Shown here piece after piece: positions 1 through 10,810 of a DNA stretch of 64,000 nucleotides. The position numbers and the translations under genes were made by a program. Location of the stretch: IMG/VR virus record IMGVR_UViG_3300031787_000001, positions 1 through 64,000 of that record; one strand, 5' to 3'. The stretch is from a virus. Numbering within the stretch: the stretch's first letter is position 1; each line of letters begins with the position of its first letter. Under the pieces are notes generated by a model. It had not been told where the DNA came from, did not search any database, and saw nothing but the letters and a program-made list of their open reading frames with translations.

Positions 1-3000
1 TTTTAGGGTTTATAAATTTAGCATTTGCGGTAATAATTTTAGATCCACTAATAACATTAGGTGTTTGAAATCTAGTACCATAAAAATATGAAGTACTACT
101 ACTATCTTTTATTTCACCCCATAATAATGGTTTTGGTTTAGGATCTGTTTTAATGTTATTGATAACACCCATTGTCATATCATCATCAATTTTATATATC
201 CCTCCACCCATTTTAACTACCGCCGCTCTTAACCATTCATAATTCTTATCAGGAGATGAATAGTTTTTATTTTCAATTAATTGTATATATTTTTCACCAG
301 TTGTTTTATTATCACTAAATCCATTATACGGTACACCAAAAATATTAACACCCGACCTGTGTACTAATGTTTCACCATTAAATGATTTACCAGATAAGTC
401 TACTGTCACTGTCCTTCCATCTTGTACTGTTAATGATATTTCACTTTCAGGTCTCTTTATTAATGATTCTTTAACCTTTATTTGTGCTTTATTTACTATG
501 GACTCAAATAAAGGTCTATAGGTTGCCATAGTGGCCTCTTTTGGATCAGGTAAAGACGCGTATGGTATTCTTGTTCCCGTAAAATTTGTTGTTATATTAT
601 TATTTCTTATAGAATGTGTAACCTCCGTAATCCAATACGTACCTTTAAACATTGGAATATTTTTAAGATAAAAATACATTGTTGGTTGTATCATGACGTT
701 ACCCATAGAACTAACTTGACATGTATATGAAGATTGTCTGTATATGTCATATAACCCAATATCTACTTGATATGCATTTGCACCTGATTCAGATCTACCT
801 AAATTTTCCATTGCAATAAATGATTCGGTAGTATTTTTTAATGATGATTGGTCAAGTTGTACTCCTTTAAAAATGCCTTGATTTTGATCACCAAAACTTA
901 CCTCGAATGCAACGACTCTATTTGATTTTGATAATTCAGCATTATCAAATACAGCAGGTGCGGTTATTATTAATGGATTTCTATTTTGATCTTGTATATT
1001 AAAACTGTCATCAATAAATTTATAATCTTTATTATATTTGTTAAGATCCAAATGTTTTGATGTTGGTCCAGTATATTGTAAAATTACTTTGGGTGACGAT
1101 TCTTGATAATCAACTTCTAAAAACGTACCAAACAAATTTTTGGCTAATTTTTTGGAAGGAATCAATTTAACTTTATTACTATAATTTGCACCATAAAAAT
1201 TTATATATGAGGGAAGTACTCTCATATCAAATCCGGTACCTTGTATTAAAACAGAAATAACACTGTATAAATTTAATTTTTGATTTTTTGTGTCACCTAA
1301 TGGTATTAATTTTTGTATATTAAAATACGCATCAGAACCAATATCTTTGTTTGCCTTATCTAAAAATAAAAATTCTTCAAATAATAATCTTTGACCGATT
1401 GAATTACCTCCAATCCACTTATCATTAAATGACTTGAAAAAATTATATGTTTCTAGTTTTAATATTTCATCACCAAAACCACTAACTGGTGTCATTCTTT
1501 GTGCATCTGTTGTTTTTGTTAACTTACTAAACTGTGAAATTAAATTTTGTAAAAATTCGGTATGTCTTTTTGTTAAAGTTGTTGTTGAATCAATTACTAA
1601 AACATTTTTTCTAATATAATCTATAAAATCAGGTTTAGTTGGTGATGCGGTGTTTAAATAATGTCCAGCAAATATTTGTGCTAACGATCTAAACTGAATT
1701 ACATTGTCCTCACTTAACTCAATATCATTTGTTGCAAAAAATTGTAAATATTTATTATCAATATCTTCACCTAAATAAAGATCAATATATTTTGAATTGG
1801 GCGATACTTGAGCAATATTAAATGTATTATAACTAAATGTACTTCCAGAATTTATATTTGCAAACCCATTAACAACATATGAATCAATTTCTTTAGGGTT
1901 TCCGTTTGTAAATTTTATTAAATTATCTTTACTTAATAATTTTGTATGTATGTTCTGTATCTTGTCTTTTTGTCTATTTTTTATATCAATAATAATTTGA
2001 TCTGTTCTACCAGTATCTGTTGATATTTTTTCTACACTACACAAATCTTTTAAAATAGATTGAAACTTATCATAAAAAACACTTTCAAATTTTTTATAAG
2101 GTAATTCTTCTTTTACTGTCGACGTTGCAAAATTTATGAACATTTCTTCCATTTCGTTCAGAATATCTGGATTAAATGTTGCAATTAAATCGATAACTTT
2201 TCTATAGTTTGTGTCCATAGAAAATATATTATCATTAGTTGTGGAACCACTATTATAATTTCTGGTATATTGGTATGGGGAAGCAAATGTTAATCCACTA
2301 AAATTTTTAAATAAACCCTCATCCTCCCAAATTATTCTTGTGTATTTTTGTTCTTGTTCAAAAAAATTATTTTGTGGTATATATGAATTACCCCCATCTG
2401 ATGGTAATACAGTAAATCTGAGATCTTTCGGGTCGTATTTGGAATTATCAACAAATGTTGTCCAATATCTCATTCCGTTTGTCACAACTCGAGCATTACC
2501 TATAATCCCACCTGCAACAACATTTACATCAAAAGAAGGACTACCTGAAAATACATCATAATGATTATAACCATTAACTACTTGGTGAAATATAGCATCA
2601 TAATATGGATGAATACCTACATCAGAATTATTAGAATATGTCACACCACTACCATTTAATGTAAATGTAAATCCAGAATTATTATCAAAAAACTCACTAC
2701 CATTAAAATTTGTGGTTATATTTGATGTACTTAAAAAACCATCTAATATATCATTATTGTCTAAAATTTTCTTTTTATATCTGTGATATATTGATCCCCA
2801 TTTTAATAGTAAATGATATGGTATAAAATGTGTTGAACCTATTTCTCTAAATAAAGAAGATACTTTTATGTTATTTGAAAATCTATCTTCCAAATCTTTA
2901 AAAGGTAATGAATTAAGTAATAAATATGCAGAACCCACATACTTACCAACTCTTCCTGATTTGAAGAAATCGGAATATAATTGTTTGTGGAAATATGGTG

Positions 3001-5614
3001 TATTTAAAATATTGACTTTAGTATCTAAACCGAATGTTTGTACCGTACCAGGTACTGGTACTGTAGTGGTACCTAAATACAATTTATTTGAAAATATATT
3101 ATTCTTAAAATTATCTTTAACCCATAATTCGGGATTCACCTCTGTTGAAATAAATCCTTCCGATGTATTGACTTTTAAAGTGTTACCAAATTTAAACTCA
3201 TTATCAGTAAAACTATTTTGTTTTAAATAAGACAAATATGTTTTTGAATTAAATGGATATATTTCTGTTCTATATGTATCTGACTGATATCTTAATAAAT
3301 CATCACTTAATTTAACATATAAAGAATCATTATTAACAGGTTTAGGGTTAGTATTATTATTAGAATTCCTGTTAGGGTCGTAATATTGTTCAAAAATGTG
3401 TGGACTATCTATTATGCTAGAAATATAACCTACTGTTGGTAGTCTATCAACGTAATATGGATATCTATCAAATGGTGATAGACTTCTCATTAAGTTTAAT
3501 AAGTCAGGAAAACTTTTAACACTGTCTCTTAATATATCAATAACATCATTGTCATGTTTTATCGACTCGCTTAAGTTTTCAAATTCAAAATTAGATAATT
3601 CTCTTATTGTATTTGAATTAAAAGAATCAAATAATGTTATATAATATGATCTTTCAAATATTTCATATAATATAGAAACTAATGTTTTTTCTGTATAAGG
3701 AATTACACCTAAAGATTTACCAAAACCATTTATTAGTGTGTCAAGTGTACTTATCTTTTTTATTTTACCCTCATCTAAATTATCTTCAAAAACGTAATCT
3801 ATTTTACCAATACCACCTTCCTTTTCTGATAATGGGTCATATTTTTTAGTTGTTACCGCAATATAGTCTTCAACAAAATCAATTTCTGGCCACAATTTCT
3901 TATCATTAGTTTTCAATTTTTGTAATAGATCTTTATCACCAGGATATGCCACTACTTTACTTTTACTACCTGAACCTGTACTTTTTTTAACTTCCGGCCA
4001 AGGATATACCGCACCACCACCAGGTGTTTCATCGGAAAATCCGACTAATAAATTTTTTCTAGTTTCGGCATCTTGAAATGCCTTATTATGTGTATCTTTT
4101 AATAGTCTAATGTAAACTTCTGCATTAGCAAGAACCACAGCAAATATGTTTCTTATTGTTGGTTCAAACCCAATACCCTTTTTAGGGTCTCTTAAAATTG
4201 TATTTATTTCTTTTTCAACATCTTTTTGTAGTGCATCTTTTTGTTTTAAAAATTCATTTACCATTTTTTTATAATCCTCACCAAGTAAATCAATATTCAA
4301 CCCAACTTGTTTGTCTTTATAACCAATATAATCATCGATATTTTTAATATCGTTACTTTTCTTTAATTTAGTAAAATCACTACTTGTCTTGTTTATTACA
4401 TTATTGGCAAATAAATTAGTTTTAGATAAAAGTTCTTTATACCTATTTAAACCCTTTTCAAGAGTATCGTCTGAATCTCCTTTTATTTTTGATTTATCTG
4501 TTTTATCGGATATATTTAATAAATAAAATAATTCATCCCCCCTTGTTCCGCCAGTGAAACTAACAGTAGATAAATTTTTCTTTGTCCATATGTTTATGTA
4601 TTCACCTAATTTTGATAAACCATCTTCATATTCAACTATACCTGCGAAAACCTTAAAATCTACTTTTTGAAATATTTCGTTTTCCAGTATTTTATCTAAA
4701 CTTTCTGAAATTGTAATAAGTTCTTTAAGTGTTTTTACGGGAAAATTTGGATCAATTAATTTTTTTTGTTTTAGTTCATTATAAACAGATCTTAAAATTG
4801 CATATCCTCTAGATGATTTTGAAATCTTTTTTTCAAAAGTACCACTACCTTCATTAAATGTTGGTCTTGTACTATTTTCAACTCTAAACATATAAGGACA
4901 ATTTAACATACCATTTAATGGTATATCAGAAATGTGTGCAAATGTTGCACCAACGAATGTTGCCATACTTTCAAAATTACCAGACCCTTCGTTAAATTTT
5001 GTTGTAAATTTTACTAAATGTAATCTATATCTAATTGCCTTCCCATAATAACCTTTAACTGTCAAATAAAATATCGGCCAAGGTAAATGAAAAAATGCTT
5101 TATATGGTGAGTTTTCGGGAGACTCAAATAATGTTTTACCTCTAACATCTATAAAGTTTATTGTAACTTGTGGAATTGAGTTCAAACCTTTGGTTGTTAT
5201 TGTTATACTATCAATACCAAAACTTTGTCCGGTTCCATCCGATTGAAAAAATTCACCAGTACCTACATTTATTTTATTACCATTTATGTCGGTACTTTTT
5301 TTTGTAATTTCTGTTTTTTCTAAAAATGCATTTGTCCATGACGTATCAAAATCATCACCATTTTGATTTCTTAAAAAATTAAGAGTACCTTTTGCTATAG
5401 ATATTAAAGTATTTTTATCATTACTAGAAACTAAAATAGATCTGGGAATAATATCCGCCTCCAAATTAACATACATCATCAAATTTTCAGGACGAATAGA
5501 TCTAGGTTCTATTTCACCATCCACAACAACACTGTTAGGGTCGACATAAATTAAATTATTTACATCTGATTTAACAAGAATGTCCTCACTATTTGAAATA
5601 TCTTTATTCCCCAT
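1..5614 (-). CDS. Giant baseplate/tail structural protein, C-terminus beyond window
   Basis: Reading the minus strand from the ATG at 5614 gives an uninterrupted frame to the left edge, 1871 codons with no stop. It overlaps the end of the gp53-like gene by 11 nt, which supports translational coupling and this start. The product looks like a virion protein: rich in Asn, Ser, Tyr and beta-strand-like segments, with no signal peptide or membrane segment. Near the visible C-terminal part is a stretch reading PMFKGTYWITEVTHSIRNNN, which resembles the end of gp27/late-control-D type tail hub domains (G-x-Y-x-I-x-x-V-x-H). An N-terminal segment after residue 110 is predicted beta-rich and aromatic. 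Its neighbours (LysM gp53-like, tape measure, tube) place it in the baseplate. The exact T4 counterpart is not identified; a gp27-type hub role is a weak inference. Confidence 0.85.
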   Translation of the reverse strand, partial: MGNKDISNSEDILVKSDVNNLIYVDPNSVVVDGEIEPRSIRPENLMMYVNLEADIIPRSILVSSNDKNTLISIAKGTLNFLRNQNGDDFDTSWTNAFLEKTEITKKSTDINGNKINVGTGEFFQSDGTGQSFGIDSITITTKGLNSIPQVTINFIDVRGKTLFESPENSPYKAFFHLPWPIFYLTVKGYYGKAIRYRLHLVKFTTKFNEGSGNFESMATFVGATFAHISDIPLNGMLNCPYMFRVENSTRPTFNEGSGTFEKKISKSSRGYAILRSVYNELKQKKLIDPNFPVKTLKELITISESLDKILENEIFQKVDFKVFAGIVEYEDGLSKLGEYINIWTKKNLSTVSFTGGTRGDELFYLLNISDKTDKSKIKGDSDDTLEKGLNRYKELLSKTNLFANNVINKTSSDFTKLKKSNDIKNIDDYIGYKDKQVGLNIDLLGEDYKKMVNEFLKQKDALQKDVEKEINTILRDPKKGIGFEPTIRNIFAVVLANAEVYIRLLKDTHNKAFQDAETRKNLLVGFSDETPGGGAVYPWPEVKKSTGSGSKSKVVAYPGDKDLLQKLKTNDKKLWPEIDFVEDYIAVTTKKYDPLSEKEGGIGKIDYVFEDNLDEGKIKKISTLDTLINGFGKSLGVIPYTEKTLVSILYEIFERSYYITLFDSFNSNTIRELSNFEFENLSESIKHDNDVIDILRDSVKSFPDLLNLMRSLSPFDRYPYYVDRLPTVGYISSIIDSPHIFEQYYDPNRNSNNNTNPKPVNNDSLYVKLSDDLLRYQSDTYRTEIYPFNSKTYLSYLKQNSFTDNEFKFGNTLKVNTSEGFISTEVNPELWVKDNFKNNIFSNKLYLGTTTVPVPGTVQTFGLDTKVNILNTPYFHKQLYSDFFKSGRVGKYVGSAYLLLNSLPFKDLEDRFSNNIKVSSLFREIGSTHFIPYHLLLKWGSIYHRYKKKILDNNDILDGFLSTSNITTNFNGSEFFDNNSGFTFTLNGSGVTYSNNSDVGIHPYYDAIFHQVVNGYNHYDVFSGSPSFDVNVVAGGIIGNARVVTNGMRYWTTFVDNSKYDPKDLRFTVLPSDGGNSYIPQNNFFEQEQKYTRIIWEDEGLFKNFSGLTFASPYQYTRNYNSGSTTNDNIFSMDTNYRKVIDLIATFNPDILNEMEEMFINFATSTVKEELPYKKFESVFYDKFQSILKDLCSVEKISTDTGRTDQIIIDIKNRQKDKIQNIHTKLLSKDNLIKFTNGNPKEIDSYVVNGFANINSGSTFSYNTFNIAQVSPNSKYIDLYLGEDIDNKYLQFFATNDIELSEDNVIQFRSLAQIFAGHYLNTASPTKPDFIDYIRKNVLVIDSTTTLTKRHTEFLQNLISQFSKLTKTTDAQRMTPVSGFGDEILKLETYNFFKSFNDKWIGGNSIGQRLLFEEFLFLDKANKDIGSDAYFNIQKLIPLGDTKNQKLNLYSVISVLIQGTGFDMRVLPSYINFYGANYSNKVKLIPSKKLAKNLFGTFLEVDYQESSPKVILQYTGPTSKHLDLNKYNKDYKFIDDSFNIQDQNRNPLIITAPAVFDNAELSKSNRVVAFEVSFGDQNQGIFKGVQLDQSSLKNTTESFIAMENLGRSESGANAYQVDIGLYDIYRQSSYTCQVSSMGNVMIQPTMYFYLKNIPMFKGTYWITEVTHSIRNNNITTNFTGTRIPYASLPDPKEATMATYRPLFESIVNKAQIKVKESLIKRPESEISLTVQDGRTVTVDLSGKSFNGETLVHRSGVNIFGVPYNGFSDNKTTGEKYIQLIENKNYSSPDKNYEWLRAAVVKMGGGIYKIDDDMTMGVINNIKTDPKPKPLLWGEIKDSSSTSYFYGTRFQTPNVISGSKIITANAKFINPK

Positions 5615-5927
5615 AATATAATTTATACAATTCTACGTTTCTTTTGTAATCTTGTAAAGAGGTAACTAGTGGAAATGGTACTCTAACTACAAAATTATCA
5701 GGTATTTCGAATTCAATACTACCCGCTAATGGGTTGGCCAATAATATTAACCACCCGAAGACAGGAGTACCATAATATTGATCTGAAATTTTATCTAATC
5801 TAGTTTGATTTTTTTTAAAAAAAACATACTTATCTGTCTTTTTTATAGGTATTTCTATGCCAGGTACTATTCTAAACTCACCATCAATAAGAAATTCGTC
5901 ATATCTATCATAATAACTTCTACTCAT
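5604..5927 (-). CDS. LysM-like baseplate wedge protein (gp53-like)
   Basis: A 107-residue protein containing a LysM-like core: the region KKNQTRLDKISDQYYGTP followed by FGWLILLANPL has the usual pattern of a short helix-forming LysM repeat (xxLxxIaxxyYGdpxxWxxIaxaN). T4 gp53 and the P2 gpX family carry this fold and link the tail tube or baseplate wedge to the rest of the baseplate. The protein is shorter than T4 gp53 (about 196 residues), so only the LysM part may be shared. The gene overlaps the upstream 1617-residue gene by 8 nt and the downstream giant gene by 11 nt, so the three are probably translated from one message. Confidence 0.65.
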   Translation of the reverse strand: MSRSYYDRYDEFLIDGEFRIVPGIEIPIKKTDKYVFFKKNQTRLDKISDQYYGTPVFGWLILLANPLAGSIEFEIPDNFVVRVPFPLVTSLQDYKRNVELYKLYYGE

Positions 5928-8900
5928 TTCTAAAATAATTTAGTTTTTTATCTACAGGTTGTTTTGTAGAATTTATTTTTGTAAGTATATCTTTTTCATT
6001 GGTGTCGGTAATATCTGATTGTGTACCTGTTTTAAACTTAATTTTTAATGTGTCTTTTCTTTTTGGGTATTTTTTTAATTTAAATTTAATATCATCAGGT
6101 TTTTCTAAAAATTTATCTAACGACTTGGATAATTTTTCTTTTTCAACATTAGGTCTGAAAACAAGTACATCAGTATATTGATTTAATATATTATTTTTAT
6201 AATCACTTAATAAATTTGAAATCATTTTTATAACTTGTGCGTCTGTTATTGATTGTGGATTATTAAAATTAACTGTGTTAGAAATTTTATTAGTTAATCT
6301 TACATGGTTATCACTAATATAATCAACGCACGATGAATATTTGTCCAATAAAATATCATATGTAAATCCAGATAAATCAACCTTTGTGAATTTTTCATTT
6401 TCTATTTTTCCATCATGTATATAATAGATTAAATAGTTTAACCCATCTAATGTTTTTATAATTTCATTTCTAGCCAATATTAGATCTTTTTCAATTGCCC
6501 CAAATTTTTCTGGAATTTCATCAAATATTTTTTTAATTTCTGAACTTAAATATGGTTTTAAAATTTGATCTGAATTTGGGACTTTAGCATCCGGTATTTT
6601 TGCGTCTAATAGGTCTTTTGTTAAACTTGGTATTTTATTTTCAATAACATCAACAAATCTTTCTCTAACGTCTCTCAATATTATTGGTAATTCTTTACTT
6701 TTTTTGTATTCACCTACTAAATCTAAAACAACAGTTTGAGCACCATTTGGTTGTGTATAAACATCATATTTTGTTATTGGTCTATATGTTTCAGAAAAGA
6801 ATAAACTTGTAATATCTTCACCATATTTTAATAAAGATGTGTTATAAGCACTCTTATATTTTTCAAAATAATTCTCAACTTGTTTAAATAATCCGTTGAC
6901 TAAATCATCGTAACTTATTTCTTCACCTTCAGGTTTACCTATAAATTTACCATTAACAATATTATTTCCATTATTAACATCGTCTTGTCTTTCAGGTGTT
7001 TTTGGTGCGTTTTTTTGTATCTTTTCTAAAAAATCTTTTGTAAACTGTTCCGCATCAACACCAGCAATTTTTGTATTTGTTGGTATGGATCTCTCATCGT
7101 ACATTTCGGTATTAGCATAAAAATTAGATGATAGTGCGTTCTGTAATTTTTCAACTGGTTTTTCTAATCCATGTCCACCAATGAAACTTAATTGTAATGT
7201 GACAGACGCAATCATCGGTTGTACACCAATACCTTCAGGATTAAAATCCCAAACAGCATCATCAAAATTTATACTTATATCTTTTATGGCAACTTTTGAA
7301 TGATAAAAATCCCCAATTCTTATTATACAAATTGGTGGTGGTCCAAATGTTGTGTTTCTGGCATTTAAATCGGCTTCATCTGATAATCCTTTTATTGGTA
7401 ATGTGTCGCCAGGTCTAATACATTGATGTAAAAATGTTAATCTAGCATTTAAACCTTCCGGTGTCATTGAATGAAATGCGGGATGAAAATATTTTAATTT
7501 TTCTTTTAAAGATGAAAATTGTATTGGTGAATCCTCCTCTAATTTTTTGAAATAAAAACACTCCGATAATGTTTTCATTATCAATCTTTTCATAACATCA
7601 ATAGGTGGTTTCTTTATTTCTTTTTTAATTTCAATTTTACCATCTTCTTCTAATGATGTCTTTGGTAAAACAGGTGGATTTGGTGGTGGTGGAGGTGGTG
7701 TTGGTTGTACCTGTTGTTTAATATATCCTATCTTTACTTTTGATTGTCTACAATTAACCGCAACTGGTGCTACAACATCTAATTTTTCACCTGCAGATAC
7801 ATTTAGCGGATATAAAAAATCTTGTGTTGTACACGAAACACTAGATCCATTTTCTTCTACATTACCATATTCACCATAGTTTGTTACTTTTATTTTAAAT
7901 TTACCATCTATCTCGTATCCAATGTCTCTAAATGTAACAATATCATTAACCCATTGTATTGGGGACTTAGTGTCTTTAATATTATTGGTGGTTGGATCTG
8001 TTGGAAATACATATTTTAATCTTGTTGTTCTAAACTTTTCCATATCAAACGAAGGATCATTTGCTATTTTTTCAAAAATGTCCTTTAAGATTGAATATGT
8101 TCTTCTAAAAGATAAATTAAGGTTATATTCATTATTTGTTAACGCGGATGTTGATGATCCTATTTCAATTGTAACTTCTTGTACCGTACCTCCAGATATG
8201 TCTACTTTTAATTGATCAATTGTTTTTCTATATGTACTATAATTCTCATCTAATTTACTAAAAATATCTGTTAATCTATTTAAAGATATTTGTATTAAAC
8301 TACTTTTACTTGTACCTCTAACATCTGTCTTACCATATAATAATTTTATATCGTTTAACATGTTTTTATCAGGATTTGTTGTTGCACTATATGCGGTTAA
8401 CAAAAGATTTAAATTTTTTTGTAAAGCATTTTTCTGTTTGTCATAATCTCCAGTTTGTTGTGTGGGTGACGATCCTTTATAATAAGAATATGCAGTTTCA
8501 TAACTTTCCGCAGTTATATAATTCTTAGTACTCATTTTTGGATAATCGTTCTCAAATTTTAGATTAACATCTAAATTAATATTTTGTGGTTGAGTACCTC
8601 CACCGCTAGGTGATGTGTTTGGTTCATCTTGTTTAATATCTTCAGTTACTACTTTATATTTTTGTATTAATTCAGTTGATACACCCGCATTCAAATATCT
8701 TTGAATTAGTTTTATATCATCTTCATTTAATGTTGCGTACTTTTTAACTAAATCATATAAGTCAACATCTTGACATCCAGCAAAAAAGGCATTTATATAA
8801 TTGTCCGCCTCTTCATCTGACATATCCTTAAAGACTTCTCTAACCAATAAGTTCATTATACTTGGATGGTCGACAATTACTTTAAATGAAATTGTACCTG

Positions 8901-10773
8901 ATCTTGATGTATTTTGATAAGTATAGATTGGTTCAGGTCTACCTAAAAATAAGTTTTCTTCCCATCTTGCATTGTTTGTTTCATTTACTTTTAAATCATA
9001 TGGTGGAAACCACATAACTCTACCACCGTTTGGTCCTCTTTCGCAATATGGTAAATCTTGAACTGTAAATCCTTCTCTATTAGATGTTTTCCATGCCAAG
9101 TTCTCAATTGAAAACATATATTTTTTAGCATAAAATCCACCACCATACGGGTAATTTGGAAATATATTTGACGATCCTTCAAAACTTTTATTACCATCGG
9201 ACATAGGTGCAATATTCAAATTATAAGGTGTTGTTAAAACACTACCTTCAAATTTTCTAATATTAGTCCCTCTTTTCATGGTATCTGACCTTGTCATGTA
9301 TGGTCTATCTTTTGTCCACACTCTACAATACTCAACACCACTTTCTTCTCCTGTAAATTTATCTGTATATTTAACTGCAGAACCTCTAGATATTCTAATA
9401 TCACCTTCACCAAAAACTCTACTTGTTTGGTCAATAACATTTGCCACATGTGAACGGGCTTCACCACCATTTGTTGGTAATGTATTTAATAGTTCTTGTG
9501 TTACTCCTAAAATAGAATCTTCTCTAAAATCAAAACCACTCGATAGAGACTGATCGTAATTTGATTTTTGTAAATTAAAAAACTCGTTGTTCGCACCTAT
9601 TTTATTTTTTGAATTTTTACTTATCCAAGTTAATTTATTTGAAATCTGTCCTCCCTCACCGATATTTTTTGTTCTTTGAAATAGAGTTGCTTGTATCTCA
9701 TCAAACATTAAAGTTAAATAAAAATTACTTTTAACAGGTCTATCATTAAAATCACTCATCGCGTATTTTACATCATTTCCTCTGTCATCACCGATATATG
9801 CGATACCTGCCGGTGCTTCAACACCTAAAACATTTTTAACACCTTGTGCAACATTATCAACAAAATTAAATAATTTAGATGAATTTTGTGATCTTGCTGT
9901 TGTGGTATAATTTGGTGCATATTTTGAAAAAGATAAGTTGTCAAATAATCTTTGTTTCTGACCCTGACCCATATACTCAATAAAAAGATCAGAAGGTTTC
10001 CTGTCTCTTTGTGGTCTTCTTTGAATACCGATTAAAGAACCTAAAGCACCTGTGACATCCTGAAGTATCGCACCTAATTCAGTTCTTGTATCAGGTCTAA
10101 CATTTACAGGATTCGCCGGATTACTTAAATAATCACCAGGTATTTCTGTAAATGGGAATTCCACACCGGCAACAGATTGTAAAAAATCAATGGCTTTACC
10201 GGGTAATGTTTTTGCAACAGTAATTTGATAGTTTGGATCAACTAACGGTTCTCTACCTGTTATTAGATTTATTGCTGTGGTATTATTACCTCTTATTGCA
10301 TCTAATAATCTAACCCTACCTTCTGTTACTCTTTTAAGATTTTGTTCTATTCTAGAATACACGGGACCCTTTTGATCTTTATCCCTAATATATGATGCCG
10401 CAAATTTAAATAATTCAGATTCATTATCGTAATTTGATGTGGTCATTATACCAACTAAATTATAGTTACCACTTCTAAAATATGGTGTTCCATTATAATA
10501 TAATAATAAATTTGCTCTTCTTGGAATTGTATCTATCCTATCTTTAACAAAATATTGTAACGGTTTAAATGTGTTAGAATTTTGATGTTGTTGTAAATCA
10601 TTTGCTCTATTTGTATCTACCGCACCCGGATCTACATTTGAAAAATCACTTAGATTTTGTACTGTATAGTTACTTGCATTAAATGTCTGTGGACCATTTG
10701 GTTGTTGTAGTGTTCTAACAATTAACGCATCCCTAAATGTTCTTGTTGTATTAAAATCTAAATATGTTGGCAT
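5920..10773 (-). CDS. Large tail/baseplate structural protein (1617 aa)
   Basis: This is one of the largest genes in the window. Its sequence is typical of virion structural proteins of marine T4-like phages: aromatic, Asn/Thr-rich beta segments (for example SGTISFKVIVDHPSIMNLL around residue 670) and a proline-rich linker with seven consecutive Pro near residue 1010. A conserved-looking stretch near residues 1165-1230 contains IGDFYHSKVAIKDISINFD and LQLSFIGGHGLE, which recalls domains that contact the tail tube or baseplate hub. The C-terminus is Lys-rich and charged. A late-type promoter motif lies 13 nt upstream. It is followed by the gp53-like gene with an 8-nt overlap. No catalytic motif was recognised. 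The T4 equivalent is unknown; a role as baseplate or tube-initiator protein is inferred from position between tape measure and gp53. Confidence 0.85.
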   Translation of the reverse strand: MPTYLDFNTTRTFRDALIVRTLQQPNGPQTFNASNYTVQNLSDFSNVDPGAVDTNRANDLQQHQNSNTFKPLQYFVKDRIDTIPRRANLLLYYNGTPYFRSGNYNLVGIMTTSNYDNESELFKFAASYIRDKDQKGPVYSRIEQNLKRVTEGRVRLLDAIRGNNTTAINLITGREPLVDPNYQITVAKTLPGKAIDFLQSVAGVEFPFTEIPGDYLSNPANPVNVRPDTRTELGAILQDVTGALGSLIGIQRRPQRDRKPSDLFIEYMGQGQKQRLFDNLSFSKYAPNYTTTARSQNSSKLFNFVDNVAQGVKNVLGVEAPAGIAYIGDDRGNDVKYAMSDFNDRPVKSNFYLTLMFDEIQATLFQRTKNIGEGGQISNKLTWISKNSKNKIGANNEFFNLQKSNYDQSLSSGFDFREDSILGVTQELLNTLPTNGGEARSHVANVIDQTSRVFGEGDIRISRGSAVKYTDKFTGEESGVEYCRVWTKDRPYMTRSDTMKRGTNIRKFEGSVLTTPYNLNIAPMSDGNKSFEGSSNIFPNYPYGGGFYAKKYMFSIENLAWKTSNREGFTVQDLPYCERGPNGGRVMWFPPYDLKVNETNNARWEENLFLGRPEPIYTYQNTSRSGTISFKVIVDHPSIMNLLVREVFKDMSDEEADNYINAFFAGCQDVDLYDLVKKYATLNEDDIKLIQRYLNAGVSTELIQKYKVVTEDIKQDEPNTSPSGGGTQPQNINLDVNLKFENDYPKMSTKNYITAESYETAYSYYKGSSPTQQTGDYDKQKNALQKNLNLLLTAYSATTNPDKNMLNDIKLLYGKTDVRGTSKSSLIQISLNRLTDIFSKLDENYSTYRKTIDQLKVDISGGTVQEVTIEIGSSTSALTNNEYNLNLSFRRTYSILKDIFEKIANDPSFDMEKFRTTRLKYVFPTDPTTNNIKDTKSPIQWVNDIVTFRDIGYEIDGKFKIKVTNYGEYGNVEENGSSVSCTTQDFLYPLNVSAGEKLDVVAPVAVNCRQSKVKIGYIKQQVQPTPPPPPPNPPVLPKTSLEEDGKIEIKKEIKKPPIDVMKRLIMKTLSECFYFKKLEEDSPIQFSSLKEKLKYFHPAFHSMTPEGLNARLTFLHQCIRPGDTLPIKGLSDEADLNARNTTFGPPPICIIRIGDFYHSKVAIKDISINFDDAVWDFNPEGIGVQPMIASVTLQLSFIGGHGLEKPVEKLQNALSSNFYANTEMYDERSIPTNTKIAGVDAEQFTKDFLEKIQKNAPKTPERQDDVNNGNNIVNGKFIGKPEGEEISYDDLVNGLFKQVENYFEKYKSAYNTSLLKYGEDITSLFFSETYRPITKYDVYTQPNGAQTVVLDLVGEYKKSKELPIILRDVRERFVDVIENKIPSLTKDLLDAKIPDAKVPNSDQILKPYLSSEIKKIFDEIPEKFGAIEKDLILARNEIIKTLDGLNYLIYYIHDGKIENEKFTKVDLSGFTYDILLDKYSSCVDYISDNHVRLTNKISNTVNFNNPQSITDAQVIKMISNLLSDYKNNILNQYTDVLVFRPNVEKEKLSKSLDKFLEKPDDIKFKLKKYPKRKDTLKIKFKTGTQSDITDTNEKDILTKINSTKQPVDKKLNYFRNE

Positions 10774-10786
10774 CTATAATTTATAT

Positions 10787-10796
10787 TATAAATAGG
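10787..10796 (-). promoter_or_regulatory. Late promoter motif
   Basis: CCTATTTATA on the minus strand ends 13 nt before the ATG of the 1617-residue structural protein. It matches the repeated TATTTATA core seen upstream of many late genes in this window. Confidence 0.5.
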
Positions 10797-10810
10797 TTTT
10801 AATTAAAAAA

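Noticed and set aside
1434-3230. Short plus-strand frames in the left region
   Set aside because: They are antisense to the giant open minus-strand gene, which covers the whole region.
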